IMG/VR virus record: IMGVR_UViG_3300021197_000025
Span: 1 to 25,738 of that record
Direction: 5' to 3' (one strand)
Origin: a virus
DNA length: 25,738 bases
Shown: positions 7,319-13,986 of the stretch, one piece after another
Layout of the letters: each line of letters opens with the position of its first letter
Position numbering within the stretch: the stretch's first letter is position 1
Made by a program: the position numbers and the translations under genes
Notes under the pieces: model-generated
Databases searched by the model: none
Seen by the model: only the letters and a program-made list of their open reading frames with translations
Told to the model about the DNA's origin: nothing

Positions 7319-7723
7319 GTGGCAACCAAGATAAATGAGAACACTGAACTGTCCATGCCCATACGCAACCTCATGGCGATGGTTGTAGGGGCGGCTATAG
7401 GAACATGGGCGTATTTTGGCATCATTGAACGTCTAAATACTATGGAGAATAAATTTATATTGATGGAGGCCGACTTAGGGCAAAACACAGAGTTCCGCAT
7501 AAAATGGCCTAGAGGTGACATGGGTGTTTTGCCAGCCGATAGTGAACAGTATATGTTGATTGAGCATCTAGCAGAGCAGCTTTCCAAGCTTCAAGAGCAG
7601 ATTGATGAAGGCCGCGCCCCGCATGACCAGCAACAAAAGCTAACATTAGATTTTTATGAAAAGAGAATTACAAACATAGAAAGCCAAATTGAGAAGTTAA
7701 GAAATGGACGCAACGGTAATTAA
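7319..7723 (+). CDS. Membrane-anchored coiled-coil protein, i-spanin-like topology
   Basis: A 134-residue protein starting at GTG 7319, three bases after the preceding stop; no strong Shine-Dalgarno is seen, so coupled translation is likely. One membrane segment lies near the N-terminus (about 14-34). A conserved-looking FRIKWPRGDMGVLPADSEQ patch (about 60-78) and a C-terminal coiled coil (about 80-130) follow. This layout and length resemble an inner-membrane spanin (Rz-type), and lysis genes follow closely. The WPRG patch, however, is not a spanin feature known to me and no outer-membrane lipoprotein partner is evident. The spanin role is only a hypothesis. Confidence 0.65.
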   Translation: MATKINENTELSMPIRNLMAMVVGAAIGTWAYFGIIERLNTMENKFILMEADLGQNTEFRIKWPRGDMGVLPADSEQYMLIEHLAEQLSKLQEQIDEGRAPHDQQQKLTLDFYEKRITNIESQIEKLRNGRNGN

Positions 7724-7931
7724 AACCATAACATTGATTTTGTACATGGGCGGAGATGTCTCAGAGCATACCGCCTATGAGAAAATTTCTAAATGTTTGA
7801 AAGCCAAGCGCACCATTGAGCGTAATCTATACAAAAAGTCCACTTCTGTGCGGTATTCTTGTGAAAATAAGACAGTTGAGGTATCAAAGAACACAGATGG
7901 CACGAATTATATTGTGAGGATCATAGAATGA
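7704..7931 (+). CDS. Small two-cysteine protein (possible paralogue, copy 3)
   Basis: A 75-residue protein starting at ATG 7704 inside the last 20 bases of the upstream gene and ending in an ATGA overlap with the holin. It has the same outline as the genes at 6879 and 7094: hydrophobic start (TITLILYMGGDV), a central cysteine (KISKC), and a second cysteine in RYSC about 20 residues later. The C-terminal part is polar and differs from the others. No lipobox is visible, so an outer-membrane spanin call is not supported. Function unknown. Confidence 0.6.
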   Translation: MDATVIKTITLILYMGGDVSEHTAYEKISKCLKAKRTIERNLYKKSTSVRYSCENKTVEVSKNTDGTNYIVRIIE

Positions 7932-8314
7932 TACAAGCACTTTTAGGGCCCTTGAGCAGTCTTGCTTCAACTTGGCTTGAGGGAAAGGTTGAGACTAAGA
8001 AAGCCGAGGCAGGGGCAAAGGTTGCTAAAGCCAAGGCCGAAGCCGTTATCATGGAAAAGAAAGCTACTGGAGAGATCGACTGGGATCTTAAAATGGCCGA
8101 TGCTTCTGCAAATTCTTGGAAGGATGAGTGGCTAACAATTTTGTTCTCGGTGCCCTTAATTTTGGCCTTTTGTGGAGAATGGGGAAGACAGATAGTAACA
8201 GACGGTTTTACTGCTTTAGAAGCTATGCCAGAGTACTACAGGTACACTTTAGGTATTATTGTGAGCGCGAGTTTTGGAACTAGAGCCGCCTCCAAGTTTT
8301 TTGGAAAGAAATAG
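7928..8314 (+). CDS. Holin, gene-transfer-agent 3-TM type
   Basis: The holin forms the inner-membrane lesions that time lysis. The 128-residue product has an N-terminal amphipathic, alanine/lysine-rich helix (1-48), the signature WKDEWLTILFSVPLILAF (64-81) containing a membrane segment, and a second membrane segment (about 105-120). A possible third is the N-terminal amphipathic helix. The W-DEWLT-L-F-PL pattern is typical of the GTA_holin_3TM family found in alphaproteobacterial phages and gene transfer agents. The start overlaps the previous stop (ATGA), and the lysozyme gene starts two bases after its stop, forming a lysis pair. Confidence 0.85.
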   Translation: MIQALLGPLSSLASTWLEGKVETKKAEAGAKVAKAKAEAVIMEKKATGEIDWDLKMADASANSWKDEWLTILFSVPLILAFCGEWGRQIVTDGFTALEAMPEYYRYTLGIIVSASFGTRAASKFFGKK

Positions 8315-8316
8315 TT

Positions 8317-8769
8317 ATGAACAAAGATCAGCTAAGAGTAGAACTTGCGGACGACGAGGGCTGTAAGTATTTGATTTATTTAGATCATTTGAACTTACCC
8401 ACTTTCGGCATTGGTCACTTAATTACTGAGTCCGACCCGGAGTTCGGTGAGCCTATTGGTACAGAGGTGTCGGAAGAAAGAGTGCGTAAAGCATTTAACT
8501 TGGATGTGGCGGTGACTATAGATGAGTGCAAAGTATTGTACGATGACTTCGATGATCTGCCTGAAGAGTGTCAGCACGTCATAGCCAACATGATGTTTAA
8601 CATGGGTCGGCCTCGCTTATCCAAGTTCAAAGGCATGAAAGCTGGCGTTGATGCTCGTGACTGGAATAAGGCCGCAGACGAAATGGTCGATTCAAGGTGG
8701 CATGATCAGGTTCCAAATCGAGCTAAACGCTTAGTAAAACGAATGAGAGACCTTGCAACCTCCGCATAG
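8317..8769 (+). CDS. Endolysin, T4-type lysozyme (GH24)
   Basis: This hydrolyses the peptidoglycan glycan backbone (muramidase). The 150-residue product carries the T4 lysozyme catalytic triad with exact spacing: E14, D23 and T29 (9 and 6 residues apart, as E11, D20 and T26 in T4). The T29 lies in LPTFGIGH. A downstream NMMFNMGRPRLSKFK segment matches the family's N-F-N-G core. No signal or anchor sequence is seen, so it should depend on the holin just upstream for access to the wall. T4 lysozyme is slightly longer (164 residues). Confidence 0.93.
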   Translation: MNKDQLRVELADDEGCKYLIYLDHLNLPTFGIGHLITESDPEFGEPIGTEVSEERVRKAFNLDVAVTIDECKVLYDDFDDLPEECQHVIANMMFNMGRPRLSKFKGMKAGVDARDWNKAADEMVDSRWHDQVPNRAKRLVKRMRDLATSA

Positions 8770-8780
8770 TATGTTATAAG
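8753..8780 (+). promoter_or_regulatory. Candidate sigma70-type promoter for head genes
   Basis: TTGCAA (8753-8758) and TATAAG (8775-8780) are separated by 16 bases, with 4 of 6 and 5 of 6 consensus matches. Transcription would start near 8787, upstream of the co-chaperonin, scaffold and capsid genes. This would separate capsid expression from the lysis genes. It overlaps the endolysin 3' end. Based on consensus matching only. Confidence 0.35.
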
Positions 8781-8803
8781 AAGACATAGGACTTAATGCG
8801 GAG
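8760..8803 (+). promoter_or_regulatory. Inverted repeat that could hide a ribosome binding site
   Basis: CTCCGCAT (8760-8767) and ATGCGGAG (8796-8803) are perfectly complementary, 28 bases apart. The right arm contains the GGAG Shine-Dalgarno of the gene starting at 8812, and the left arm runs to the first base of the endolysin stop codon (8767-8769). In an RNA reading through from the lysis genes, the stem would mask the ribosome site until a ribosome finishing the endolysin opens it. An RNA started at the candidate promoter would lack the left arm. Pairing is seen; the regulation is inferred. Confidence 0.45.
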
Positions 8804-8811
8804 ATATGTGA

Positions 8812-9009
8812 GTGGATGAAATATATATAGCGGAGGCCGTTTTTCGTATTATTCGGGACCGCCGTCAGGGTGTTCAAGACATTGTACTTTATGACAACGT
8901 GTCGAACATGGAGCAGTATCGTGAGCTCATGGGTAATTTAAAAGCCTTAGATCACGTGGAACAGGAACTCAAGGGCCTGCTAGATAAACAGGAGCACAGC
9001 AATGACTGA
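8812..9009 (+). CDS. Small acidic helical protein of unknown function
   Basis: A 65-residue protein from GTG 8812; GGAG at 8800-8803 sets this start 8 bases downstream, and no in-frame ATG is nearby. It is predicted to be helical and charged (YRELMGNLKALDHVEQELKG), with no membrane segment. It overlaps the co-chaperonin start by 8 bases. The place at the head of the capsid operon suggests a role in head assembly or co-chaperonin function, but no family is recognised. Confidence 0.65.
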   Translation: MDEIYIAEAVFRIIRDRRQGVQDIVLYDNVSNMEQYRELMGNLKALDHVEQELKGLLDKQEHSND

Positions 9010-9451
9010 TGTACAAGTAAACCTTGCGGACGTGGCAGAGGGTGTTGGAAAACTTTCTGAGGCGTACAAGGATGTTACCGATAAAGCACTAGACCCCGAA
9101 AAGATTGGCGGGTCTCTCCTAGAACGGATGCCGCAGCCTACGGGTTGGCGTCTTCTTATCTTGCCGTATCGTGGCAAAGGGAAAACTGACGGTGGGATAT
9201 ACCTTCCTAACGCAGTGGTTGAGGAGCAAACAGTATCTACACAGGTTGGCTATGTCCTAAAAGTAGGTCCTCTGGCGTATAAGGACGCGGAAAAGTTTCC
9301 GTCCGGTCCGTGGTGTGAGCAGGGTAATTGGGTGATGTTTGCCCGTTATGCTGGCTCTCGTTTCAAGATTGATGGCGGGGAGGTTCGCATTTTAAACGAT
9401 GACGAGATCTTGGCGTGTATTAATGAACCTGAAGATATTTTGCATTTCTAG
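9002..9451 (+). CDS. GroES-like co-chaperonin
   Basis: This caps host GroEL to fold proteins; phage versions such as T4 gp31 enlarge the chamber for capsid protein. The 149-residue product has a GroES fold from about residue 44. It shows a first strand GWRLLILPY (48-56), a mobile loop ending GGIYLPN (64-70) with the hydrophobic IYL that docks on GroEL, GYVLKVGP (83-90), GNWVMFARYAG (108-118) and a final VRILNDDEILA (128-138). It is longer than GroES (97 residues) because of a 45-residue N-terminal extension and an insertion around 91-107. AGGAG at 8990-8994 supports ATG 9002. It lies directly before scaffold and capsid genes, consistent with capsid folding. Confidence 0.88.
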   Translation: MTDVQVNLADVAEGVGKLSEAYKDVTDKALDPEKIGGSLLERMPQPTGWRLLILPYRGKGKTDGGIYLPNAVVEEQTVSTQVGYVLKVGPLAYKDAEKFPSGPWCEQGNWVMFARYAGSRFKIDGGEVRILNDDEILACINEPEDILHF

Positions 9452-9460
9452 GAGTAAATA

Positions 9461-10339
9461 ATGGCGAAAGAAAAAATAGCAGAAGACCAGATTGAACTTG
9501 ATTTGGACGAAAGCTCTGAAGAAGAGGTGGAGATCGAAGCGCGGGATGAGGCGCAAGACGACGCGCAGGAGGTCGCCTCAAGCGATGATAATTTTGACCG
9601 AGCGGACAATGCTACGCAAAAACGGATTGACCGTTTAACCAAAAAAATGCGCGAAGCAGAGCGTCAGCGCGAAGAAGCGTTAAAGTTTGCTCAAGGTGTG
9701 CAGGCCGAGTCTCAGAATTTAAAAACCCGCATGGATGCTTTGGACACTAATTATGTTAATGAGTATAGTAACCGTGTAGAGACGCAAACTACCGCGGCAG
9801 AGCAGGATCTAGCTCGTGCAATAGAGATCGGTGATACGAATGGCGTGATTGAAGCGCAACGCAAGATCACACGTTTGGCTATTGAAAACGACCGGGCTCA
9901 AACCGCAAAGATGCAGCAGCAACGCTATGCTCAGCAGGTTCAAGCGCAGGAGCAGGCGCGGGTACAGCAGCCCATGCCTCAGCAGCAGCCTCGTAGGCCC
10001 GACCCAAAAGCTGAAAAATGGGCTCAAAGAAATAGCTGGTTTGGTGATGATGAGGCTATGACTTATGCTGCTTTTGGTGTACATAAGAAATTAGTTGAAG
10101 ACGAAGGGTTTGACCCGCAGTCGGAAGACTACTATACTGAACTAGATAATCGTATGCGGGAAGAGTTTCCGCATAAGTTAAACGGTGGAAGTAAACGGCC
10201 CGCTCAGACTGTTGCTTCTGTATCCCGCAGTTCTGGGCGCAGTAGTGGGAAAAAGGTTAGACTCACCCCTAGCCAAGTCGCAATAGCGAAGAAATTGGGT
10301 GTGCCGCTTGAAGAATACGCGAAATACGTGAAGGAGTAA
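9461..10339 (+). CDS. Capsid scaffolding protein
   Basis: The scaffold guides assembly of capsid protein into a procapsid and is then removed. The 292-residue product shows the usual low-complexity design: very acidic N-terminus (1-50), long coiled-coil centre (53-175), a Q-rich run (about 155-178), a short ordered RNSWFGDDEAMTYAAF segment and a basic C-terminus (about 255-292, GKKVRLTPSQVAIAKKLG) suited to binding the capsid shell. AGGAG at 9450-9454 precedes the start. No protease motif is visible. Called from composition and its place between co-chaperonin and capsid genes. Confidence 0.8.
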   Translation: MAKEKIAEDQIELDLDESSEEEVEIEARDEAQDDAQEVASSDDNFDRADNATQKRIDRLTKKMREAERQREEALKFAQGVQAESQNLKTRMDALDTNYVNEYSNRVETQTTAAEQDLARAIEIGDTNGVIEAQRKITRLAIENDRAQTAKMQQQRYAQQVQAQEQARVQQPMPQQQPRRPDPKAEKWAQRNSWFGDDEAMTYAAFGVHKKLVEDEGFDPQSEDYYTELDNRMREEFPHKLNGGSKRPAQTVASVSRSSGRSSGKKVRLTPSQVAIAKKLGVPLEEYAKYVKE

Positions 10340-10344
10340 GTTAA

Positions 10345-10833
10345 ATGTCTGAAGAACAGAACGAAATGTTTGAAGGTACAGTAAAACGTACTGCTCGCGC
10401 TAACCAAACTAGGGAAAAGACGGCGCAGCGTAAGCCGTGGGCTCCCCCGTCTATGTTGGATGCACCGCCTGCACCGGATGGTTTTAAGCATCGTTGGATC
10501 CGGGCTGAAACCCGTGGTTTTGACGATACTAAGAACATCAGCGCAAAAATGCGCGAAGGTTATGAGCTTGTTCGTAAGGACGAGTACCCAGACTTTGAGG
10601 CCCCGGTAGTCGAATCAGGTAAATATGAAGGTGTGTTTGGAGTAGGTGGACTTATTCTCGCACGGATTCCATTGGAAACAGTGGCAGAACGGACTCAGTA
10701 TTTTTCTCAGAGAAATACCGACCAGATGCAGGCTGTTGACTCTGACATGATGCGTGAGAATGCACATTCAACTATGACGATCAGTAAACCTGACCGTCAA
10801 TCTCGTGTAACCTTTGGCGGTCCACAGAAATAA
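10345..10833 (+). CDS. Head-associated protein of unknown function
   Basis: A 162-residue soluble protein between scaffold and capsid genes. Basic residues and a proline-rich stretch (KPWAPPSMLDAPPAPDG, about 31-47) come first, then a conserved-looking FKHRWIRAETRGFDDTKN segment typical of proteins at this locus in similar marine phages as I recall them, and a polar C-terminus. AAGGAG lies upstream of ATG 10345. It could be a second scaffold, a minor capsid protein or an assembly factor; sequence alone does not decide. Confidence 0.7.
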   Translation: MSEEQNEMFEGTVKRTARANQTREKTAQRKPWAPPSMLDAPPAPDGFKHRWIRAETRGFDDTKNISAKMREGYELVRKDEYPDFEAPVVESGKYEGVFGVGGLILARIPLETVAERTQYFSQRNTDQMQAVDSDMMRENAHSTMTISKPDRQSRVTFGGPQK

Positions 10834-10867
10834 TTCAAAGGGCCGCCCTGATTAGGAGAAAAATCAA

Positions 10868-11515
10868 ATGGCAAATCAAGATACTGCCTTTGGCCTTCGT
10901 CCTATCGGGCTAAATGGCGCAGGTGCCAACACTACTGGCGTGACTCAATATGAGATCGCATCCAACAATACAAATGCAATTTTTCAGTATTCACCGGTAA
11001 TTCCGTTGGCCGCTGGAGTGATTGATCTTGTTGGTAATGCCAATGGTGGTACGGTTCCTGCTCTAGGCGTCCTGATGGGTGTTGAGTACGTAGATAGCTC
11101 TTCAAAAAAGACTGTCTTCAAAAACTACTGGCCCGGTTCTAACAGCGTAAGCGTTGATACGAACTTCCCAGTAAAAGCCTTTGTAGCTGACAACCCGAAC
11201 CAATTGTTCATGGTAGCCGCGGATACAACAACTACAGATAGAGCAACTGCTCTTGCTGATGTGTTTACCAACTGCTCTCTTGCAACAGCGACTTCTGGTT
11301 CAACTTCAACAGGTCGTTCCACTGCTGAACTAGACATTTCTACCGCAGCTAATACTGCAACACTCTTCATGCGTATTGTTGGTTTATCGCAAGATATAGC
11401 CAACCTAGATTACGCCTCTGCTGGTGTGAATTTTGTAGTTCGGTTTAACTTCCATCACAACGCGCCTGTGGCAGCTTCGGCTTCCCAGACAACGTCGTTG
11501 TCAACCGGCATTTAA
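10868..11515 (+). CDS. Putative head decoration or minor capsid protein
   Basis: A 215-residue protein rich in A, T, S, N and V, predicted mainly beta and without membrane segments. It starts MANQDTAFGLRPIGLNGAG, a start pattern I associate with phage capsid-surface or structural proteins in this position. Codon use leans to well-used codons like those of the capsid gene that follows. AGGAG precedes ATG 10868, and its stop overlaps the strong ribosome site of the capsid gene. An outer decoration role is an inference; a second capsid component is possible. Confidence 0.65.
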   Translation: MANQDTAFGLRPIGLNGAGANTTGVTQYEIASNNTNAIFQYSPVIPLAAGVIDLVGNANGGTVPALGVLMGVEYVDSSSKKTVFKNYWPGSNSVSVDTNFPVKAFVADNPNQLFMVAADTTTTDRATALADVFTNCSLATATSGSTSTGRSTAELDISTAANTATLFMRIVGLSQDIANLDYASAGVNFVVRFNFHHNAPVAASASQTTSLSTGI

Positions 11516-11529
11516 GGAGGGGATAGATA

Positions 11530-12435
11530 ATGGCTATTTCTCGCGCACAATTAGCGAAAGAGCTTGAGCCCGGACTAAATGCTTTGTTCGGACTGGAGTA
11601 CGACCGCTACGAAAATGAGCATGGTGAAATCTTTGAAGAAGAGTCATCAGATCGCGCATTTGAAGAAGAAGTGATGCTCGGTGGTTTCTCAACAGCACCA
11701 GTTAAAGGTGAGGGCGCTGCCATCAACTTTGACGATGCTCAGGAGACATACACCGCTCGTTACACACATGAGACGATTGCACTGGCGTTTTCAATCACTG
11801 AAGAAGCGATTGAGGATAACCTTTACGACCGTCTTGCGTCTCGTTACACAAAGGCATTGGCTCGTTCAATGGCTCAGACAAAGCAAATCAAGGCTGCTGC
11901 AATCCTGAACAATGCGTTCAGCACTGGTAGCCCTGTTGGTGATGGTGCAGCGCTTTGCTCCGCCGCTCACCCGTCTCTGTCTGGTAATCAACGCAACCTG
12001 CTGTCAACTGCGGCGGACCTCAATGAGACTTCTCTTGAGCAGATGTTGATTGACATTGCTGGTCTGACTGACGAGCGCGGCTTGAAGATTGCTGTACGTG
12101 GTACAAAGCTGATTATCCCGAAAGAACTGCAATTCATTGCAGAGCGGGTAATCAACTCAAACCTTCGTTCAGGAACAGCCGACAACGATGCGAACGCCAT
12201 GAAGAACATGGGTATGCTGCCAGAAGGTGCAGTGGTTAACCACTTCCTGACGGACACAGATGCCTTCTTCATCAAGACGGATGCACCGAACGGCTTCAAG
12301 TTCTTCAACCGTTCACCAATCAAGACTGCTATGGAAGGTGACTTTGACACTGGAAATATGCGGTTTAAGGCCCGTGAGCGTTACAGCTTCGGCGTTTCTG
12401 ATTGGCGTTGTGTGTTCGGTACACCGGGCGCATAA
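11530..12435 (+). CDS. Major capsid protein (HK97 fold, Mu gpT-like)
   Basis: The main shell protein, 301 residues. It has an N-terminal acidic helix (DRYENEHGEIFEEESSD), the ARYTHETIALAFSITEEAIEDN segment (start at about 76) typical of Mu gpT-like major head subunits, and a central spine-helix/A-domain region with LTDERGLKIAVRGTKLIIP (start at about 177). It ends in a FKARERYSFGVSDWRCVFG C-terminal strand region. AAGGAGG at 11514-11520, 9 bases before ATG 11530, is an ideal ribosome site and fits high output. A clear intrinsic terminator follows directly. Position after scaffold supports the call strongly. Confidence 0.9.
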   Translation: MAISRAQLAKELEPGLNALFGLEYDRYENEHGEIFEEESSDRAFEEEVMLGGFSTAPVKGEGAAINFDDAQETYTARYTHETIALAFSITEEAIEDNLYDRLASRYTKALARSMAQTKQIKAAAILNNAFSTGSPVGDGAALCSAAHPSLSGNQRNLLSTAADLNETSLEQMLIDIAGLTDERGLKIAVRGTKLIIPKELQFIAERVINSNLRSGTADNDANAMKNMGMLPEGAVVNHFLTDTDAFFIKTDAPNGFKFFNRSPIKTAMEGDFDTGNMRFKARERYSFGVSDWRCVFGTPGA

Positions 12436-12456
12436 GGTTCAAAACGGATTACAGAA

Positions 12457-12486
12457 AAGGGCGGCTTCACAGCCGTCCTTTTTTAT
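12457..12486 (+). terminator. Intrinsic terminator after capsid gene
   Basis: AAGGGCGGCT (12457-12466) pairs with AGCCGTCCTT (12471-12480) through a TCAC loop, with one G-U pair, followed by a run of T (six T including the end of the stem). It lies 20 bases after the capsid stop and is the only convincing Rho-independent terminator in the window. Confidence 0.85.
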
Positions 12487-12509
12487 TGTATAGTTTTCTA
12501 TATCCCTGA

Positions 12510-12526
12510 CAGCCCCTAATGGGCTG
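12510..12526 (+). other. Stem-loop in leader of next gene
   Basis: CAGCCC (12510-12515) and GGGCTG (12521-12526) form a perfect 6-base stem with a 5-base loop, without a T-tract, between the terminator and the gene at 12552. It could stabilise the 5' end of a transcript starting in the AT-rich stretch 12481-12503 (for instance at TATAGT near 12489). The promoter is only a guess. Confidence 0.35.
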
Positions 12527-12551
12527 ACACTAGCCACGACAGGAGAGACAA

Positions 12552-13013
12552 ATGGCTACAACTACTTTTTCTGGACCGATTAAGGCCGGAACTATCAAAA
12601 ATACCACGGGCACAGATCTTGGAACCAATATTGCGAATGTTGGTCAAGTTGTCATGGCTCAGACTTTTTCAGCAGACCTTTCTGGTGGCGCACTTGCCGC
12701 CCAAGTAACAGATGTTGTTATTCCTGCAAACTCTCAGATTATTGACTGCGTGATTGACATCATTACAGCCGCTAATGCTACAACTAACCTTAGTATCGGT
12801 GATACTGTAGGTGGTGCAGCTACAATCCTGAACACCTTTGCATCTGGAACCGACGCTGGGCGTAAGTACCCAACCACACAAGCTGGCGCTGCATTGGCTT
12901 GGCAAGACACTGGAACAGCAGACATCCGTTTGACTGTGACCGCTTCTGCCGCCACAAACGCAGGCCTTGTTCGTTTTACAATCCTGTATCAGCAAAACAA
13001 TAACCTAGCTTAG
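12552..13013 (+). CDS. Putative virion structural protein, beta-rich
   Basis: A 153-residue protein rich in T, A, G and V with alternating hydrophobic and polar residues, suggesting beta-sandwich folding (VVIPANSQIIDCVIDIITAANATT). No membrane segment or catalytic motif. AGGAGAG lies before ATG 12552. The position right after the capsid gene and the composition point to a head decoration or head-tail structural protein. The next gene resembles it in composition and they may act together. Confidence 0.6.
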   Translation: MATTTFSGPIKAGTIKNTTGTDLGTNIANVGQVVMAQTFSADLSGGALAAQVTDVVIPANSQIIDCVIDIITAANATTNLSIGDTVGGAATILNTFASGTDAGRKYPTTQAGAALAWQDTGTADIRLTVTASAATNAGLVRFTILYQQNNNLA

Positions 13014-13025
13014 TAGGAGGCTGTT

Positions 13026-13298
13026 ATGGCTGATTCTGATGTAAAATCAAAACGTGTGACCGCAACAGGTTCGCTTGCTGTAGGTCCTGCTCGGGTTCGT
13101 CAGATACAATTGAAAACAGCCGCAGGTACTCCTCGCCTTACCATCACTGATGGTACTGGTGGGGCTACTGTGCTTGATCTGGATTTCAACGAATCTACGA
13201 CGCATTCGGTTAATATCCCGTCGAACGGTATTCGTGTAGACGATATCTTTATATCTACTTTGACGAATATCACTGCCGTTACGGTGTTTTTTAATTGA
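13026..13298 (+). CDS. Small beta-rich structural protein
   Basis: A 90-residue protein with AGGAGG closely upstream of ATG 13026. It has repeated beta-type strands (VRQIQLKTAAGTPRLTITDG, IFISTLTNITAVTVFF), resembling the receptor or capsid-surface modules that display a small beta-sandwich. It is probably a virion component co-made with the gene at 12552. No specific family recognised. Confidence 0.6.
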   Translation: MADSDVKSKRVTATGSLAVGPARVRQIQLKTAAGTPRLTITDGTGGATVLDLDFNESTTHSVNIPSNGIRVDDIFISTLTNITAVTVFFN

Positions 13299-13306
13299 GG
13301 TAGGTT

Positions 13307-13594
13307 ATGGCTCCTCGTAAAGCTGCAATGCCTAAGAAAAACAAGAAAAATTTCCGCCCTACGGAAAAAGGGGCGGGAATGACTAAAGCTGGTGTTGCGG
13401 CATACAGACGCGCAAATCCCGGTTCTAAGTTAAAAACGGCTGTTACAGGCAAGGTGAAAAAGGGAAGTGCTGCGGCCAAACGCCGTTCTTCTTATTGTAG
13501 TAGGTCTAAAGGCCAGATGAAGATGCACAACATAAATTGTAAGAAAACGCCTAAAAAGCGTATTTGTGCCGCACGAAAAAGGTGGAAGTGTTAA
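13307..13594 (+). CDS. Lysine-rich cysteine-containing mini-protein (NPGSKLKTAVTG family)
   Basis: A 95-residue very basic protein. The core ANPGSKLKTAVTGKVKKGSA with the following AAKRRSSYCSRSKG (about 36-69) is a pattern I recognise as recurrent in marine phage genomes (possibly the family named DUF6321, from memory). The C-terminus has paired cysteines and ends RKRWKC. High charge and four cysteines suggest a nucleic-acid-binding or packaged virion protein, but no function is established to my knowledge. GAGGT precedes ATG 13307, and the stop overlaps the next start (TAATG). Confidence 0.75.
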   Translation: MAPRKAAMPKKNKKNFRPTEKGAGMTKAGVAAYRRANPGSKLKTAVTGKVKKGSAAAKRRSSYCSRSKGQMKMHNINCKKTPKKRICAARKRWKC

Positions 13595-13752
13595 TGAAAG
13601 CAGATGACGTCCTAAAACTTTTGGAAAAGCACGAGGAAGAGTGCAATGGCCGGTATGCTCAAATACAGAAACAGCTAGATAAGTTGGATCAAAGACTTTG
13701 GGGTATAGCGGGTTTAATCATTGCTGCGGCAGTCGTGCAGAAGGTGTTTTAA
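13594..13752 (+). CDS. Small one-pass membrane protein
   Basis: A 52-residue protein from ATG 13594 (overlapping the previous stop); the shorter start is chosen over an upstream in-frame start at 13564. An acidic, heptad-like helix (EEECNGRYAQIQKQLDKLDQRL) is followed by one C-terminal membrane segment (WGIAGLIIAAAVVQKVF). The outline resembles XhlA-like holin helpers and other phage micro-membrane proteins. Involvement in lysis or entry is possible but unproven. Stop and next start abut (TAAATG). Confidence 0.65.
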   Translation: MKADDVLKLLEKHEEECNGRYAQIQKQLDKLDQRLWGIAGLIIAAAVVQKVF

Positions 13753-13986
13753 ATGACCAGTGCAGTTAGATTAGGGGCCGGGGCCTGTCCTAGTCCTAGA
13801 CGATCCTCTAAAGGCGTTGTTCGCATGAAAAAGGGGGGTGAGGTAAAAAGTGGTGGTAAGATCTGTCCCAAAGGGAAAGCGTGGGCCAAACGCACATTTG
13901 ACACATACCCGTCAGCGTATGCAAACATGGCAGCCTCAAAGTACTGTAAGGACCCCAACTATGCTAAAAAATCAAAGGGCAAGTAA
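13753..13986 (+). CDS. Basic mini-protein, WAKRTFDTYPSAYAN family
   Basis: A 77-residue lysine-rich protein starting immediately after the upstream stop. An N-terminal MKKGGEV motif (25-31) precedes the block ICPKGKAWAKRTFDTYPSAY and its continuation ANMAASKYCKDPNYAKK (37-73). I recognise this as a widespread small family in marine phages. The function is unknown to me. Three cysteines and high positive charge suggest nucleic-acid contact or packaging in the virion. Its stop overlaps the next start (TAATG). Confidence 0.75.
   Translation: MTSAVRLGAGACPSPRRSSKGVVRMKKGGEVKSGGKICPKGKAWAKRTFDTYPSAYANMAASKYCKDPNYAKKSKGK

Noticed and set aside
10839-10849. AGGGCCGCCCT hairpin as a terminator
   Set aside because: Only a 4-base stem and no T-tract follows.
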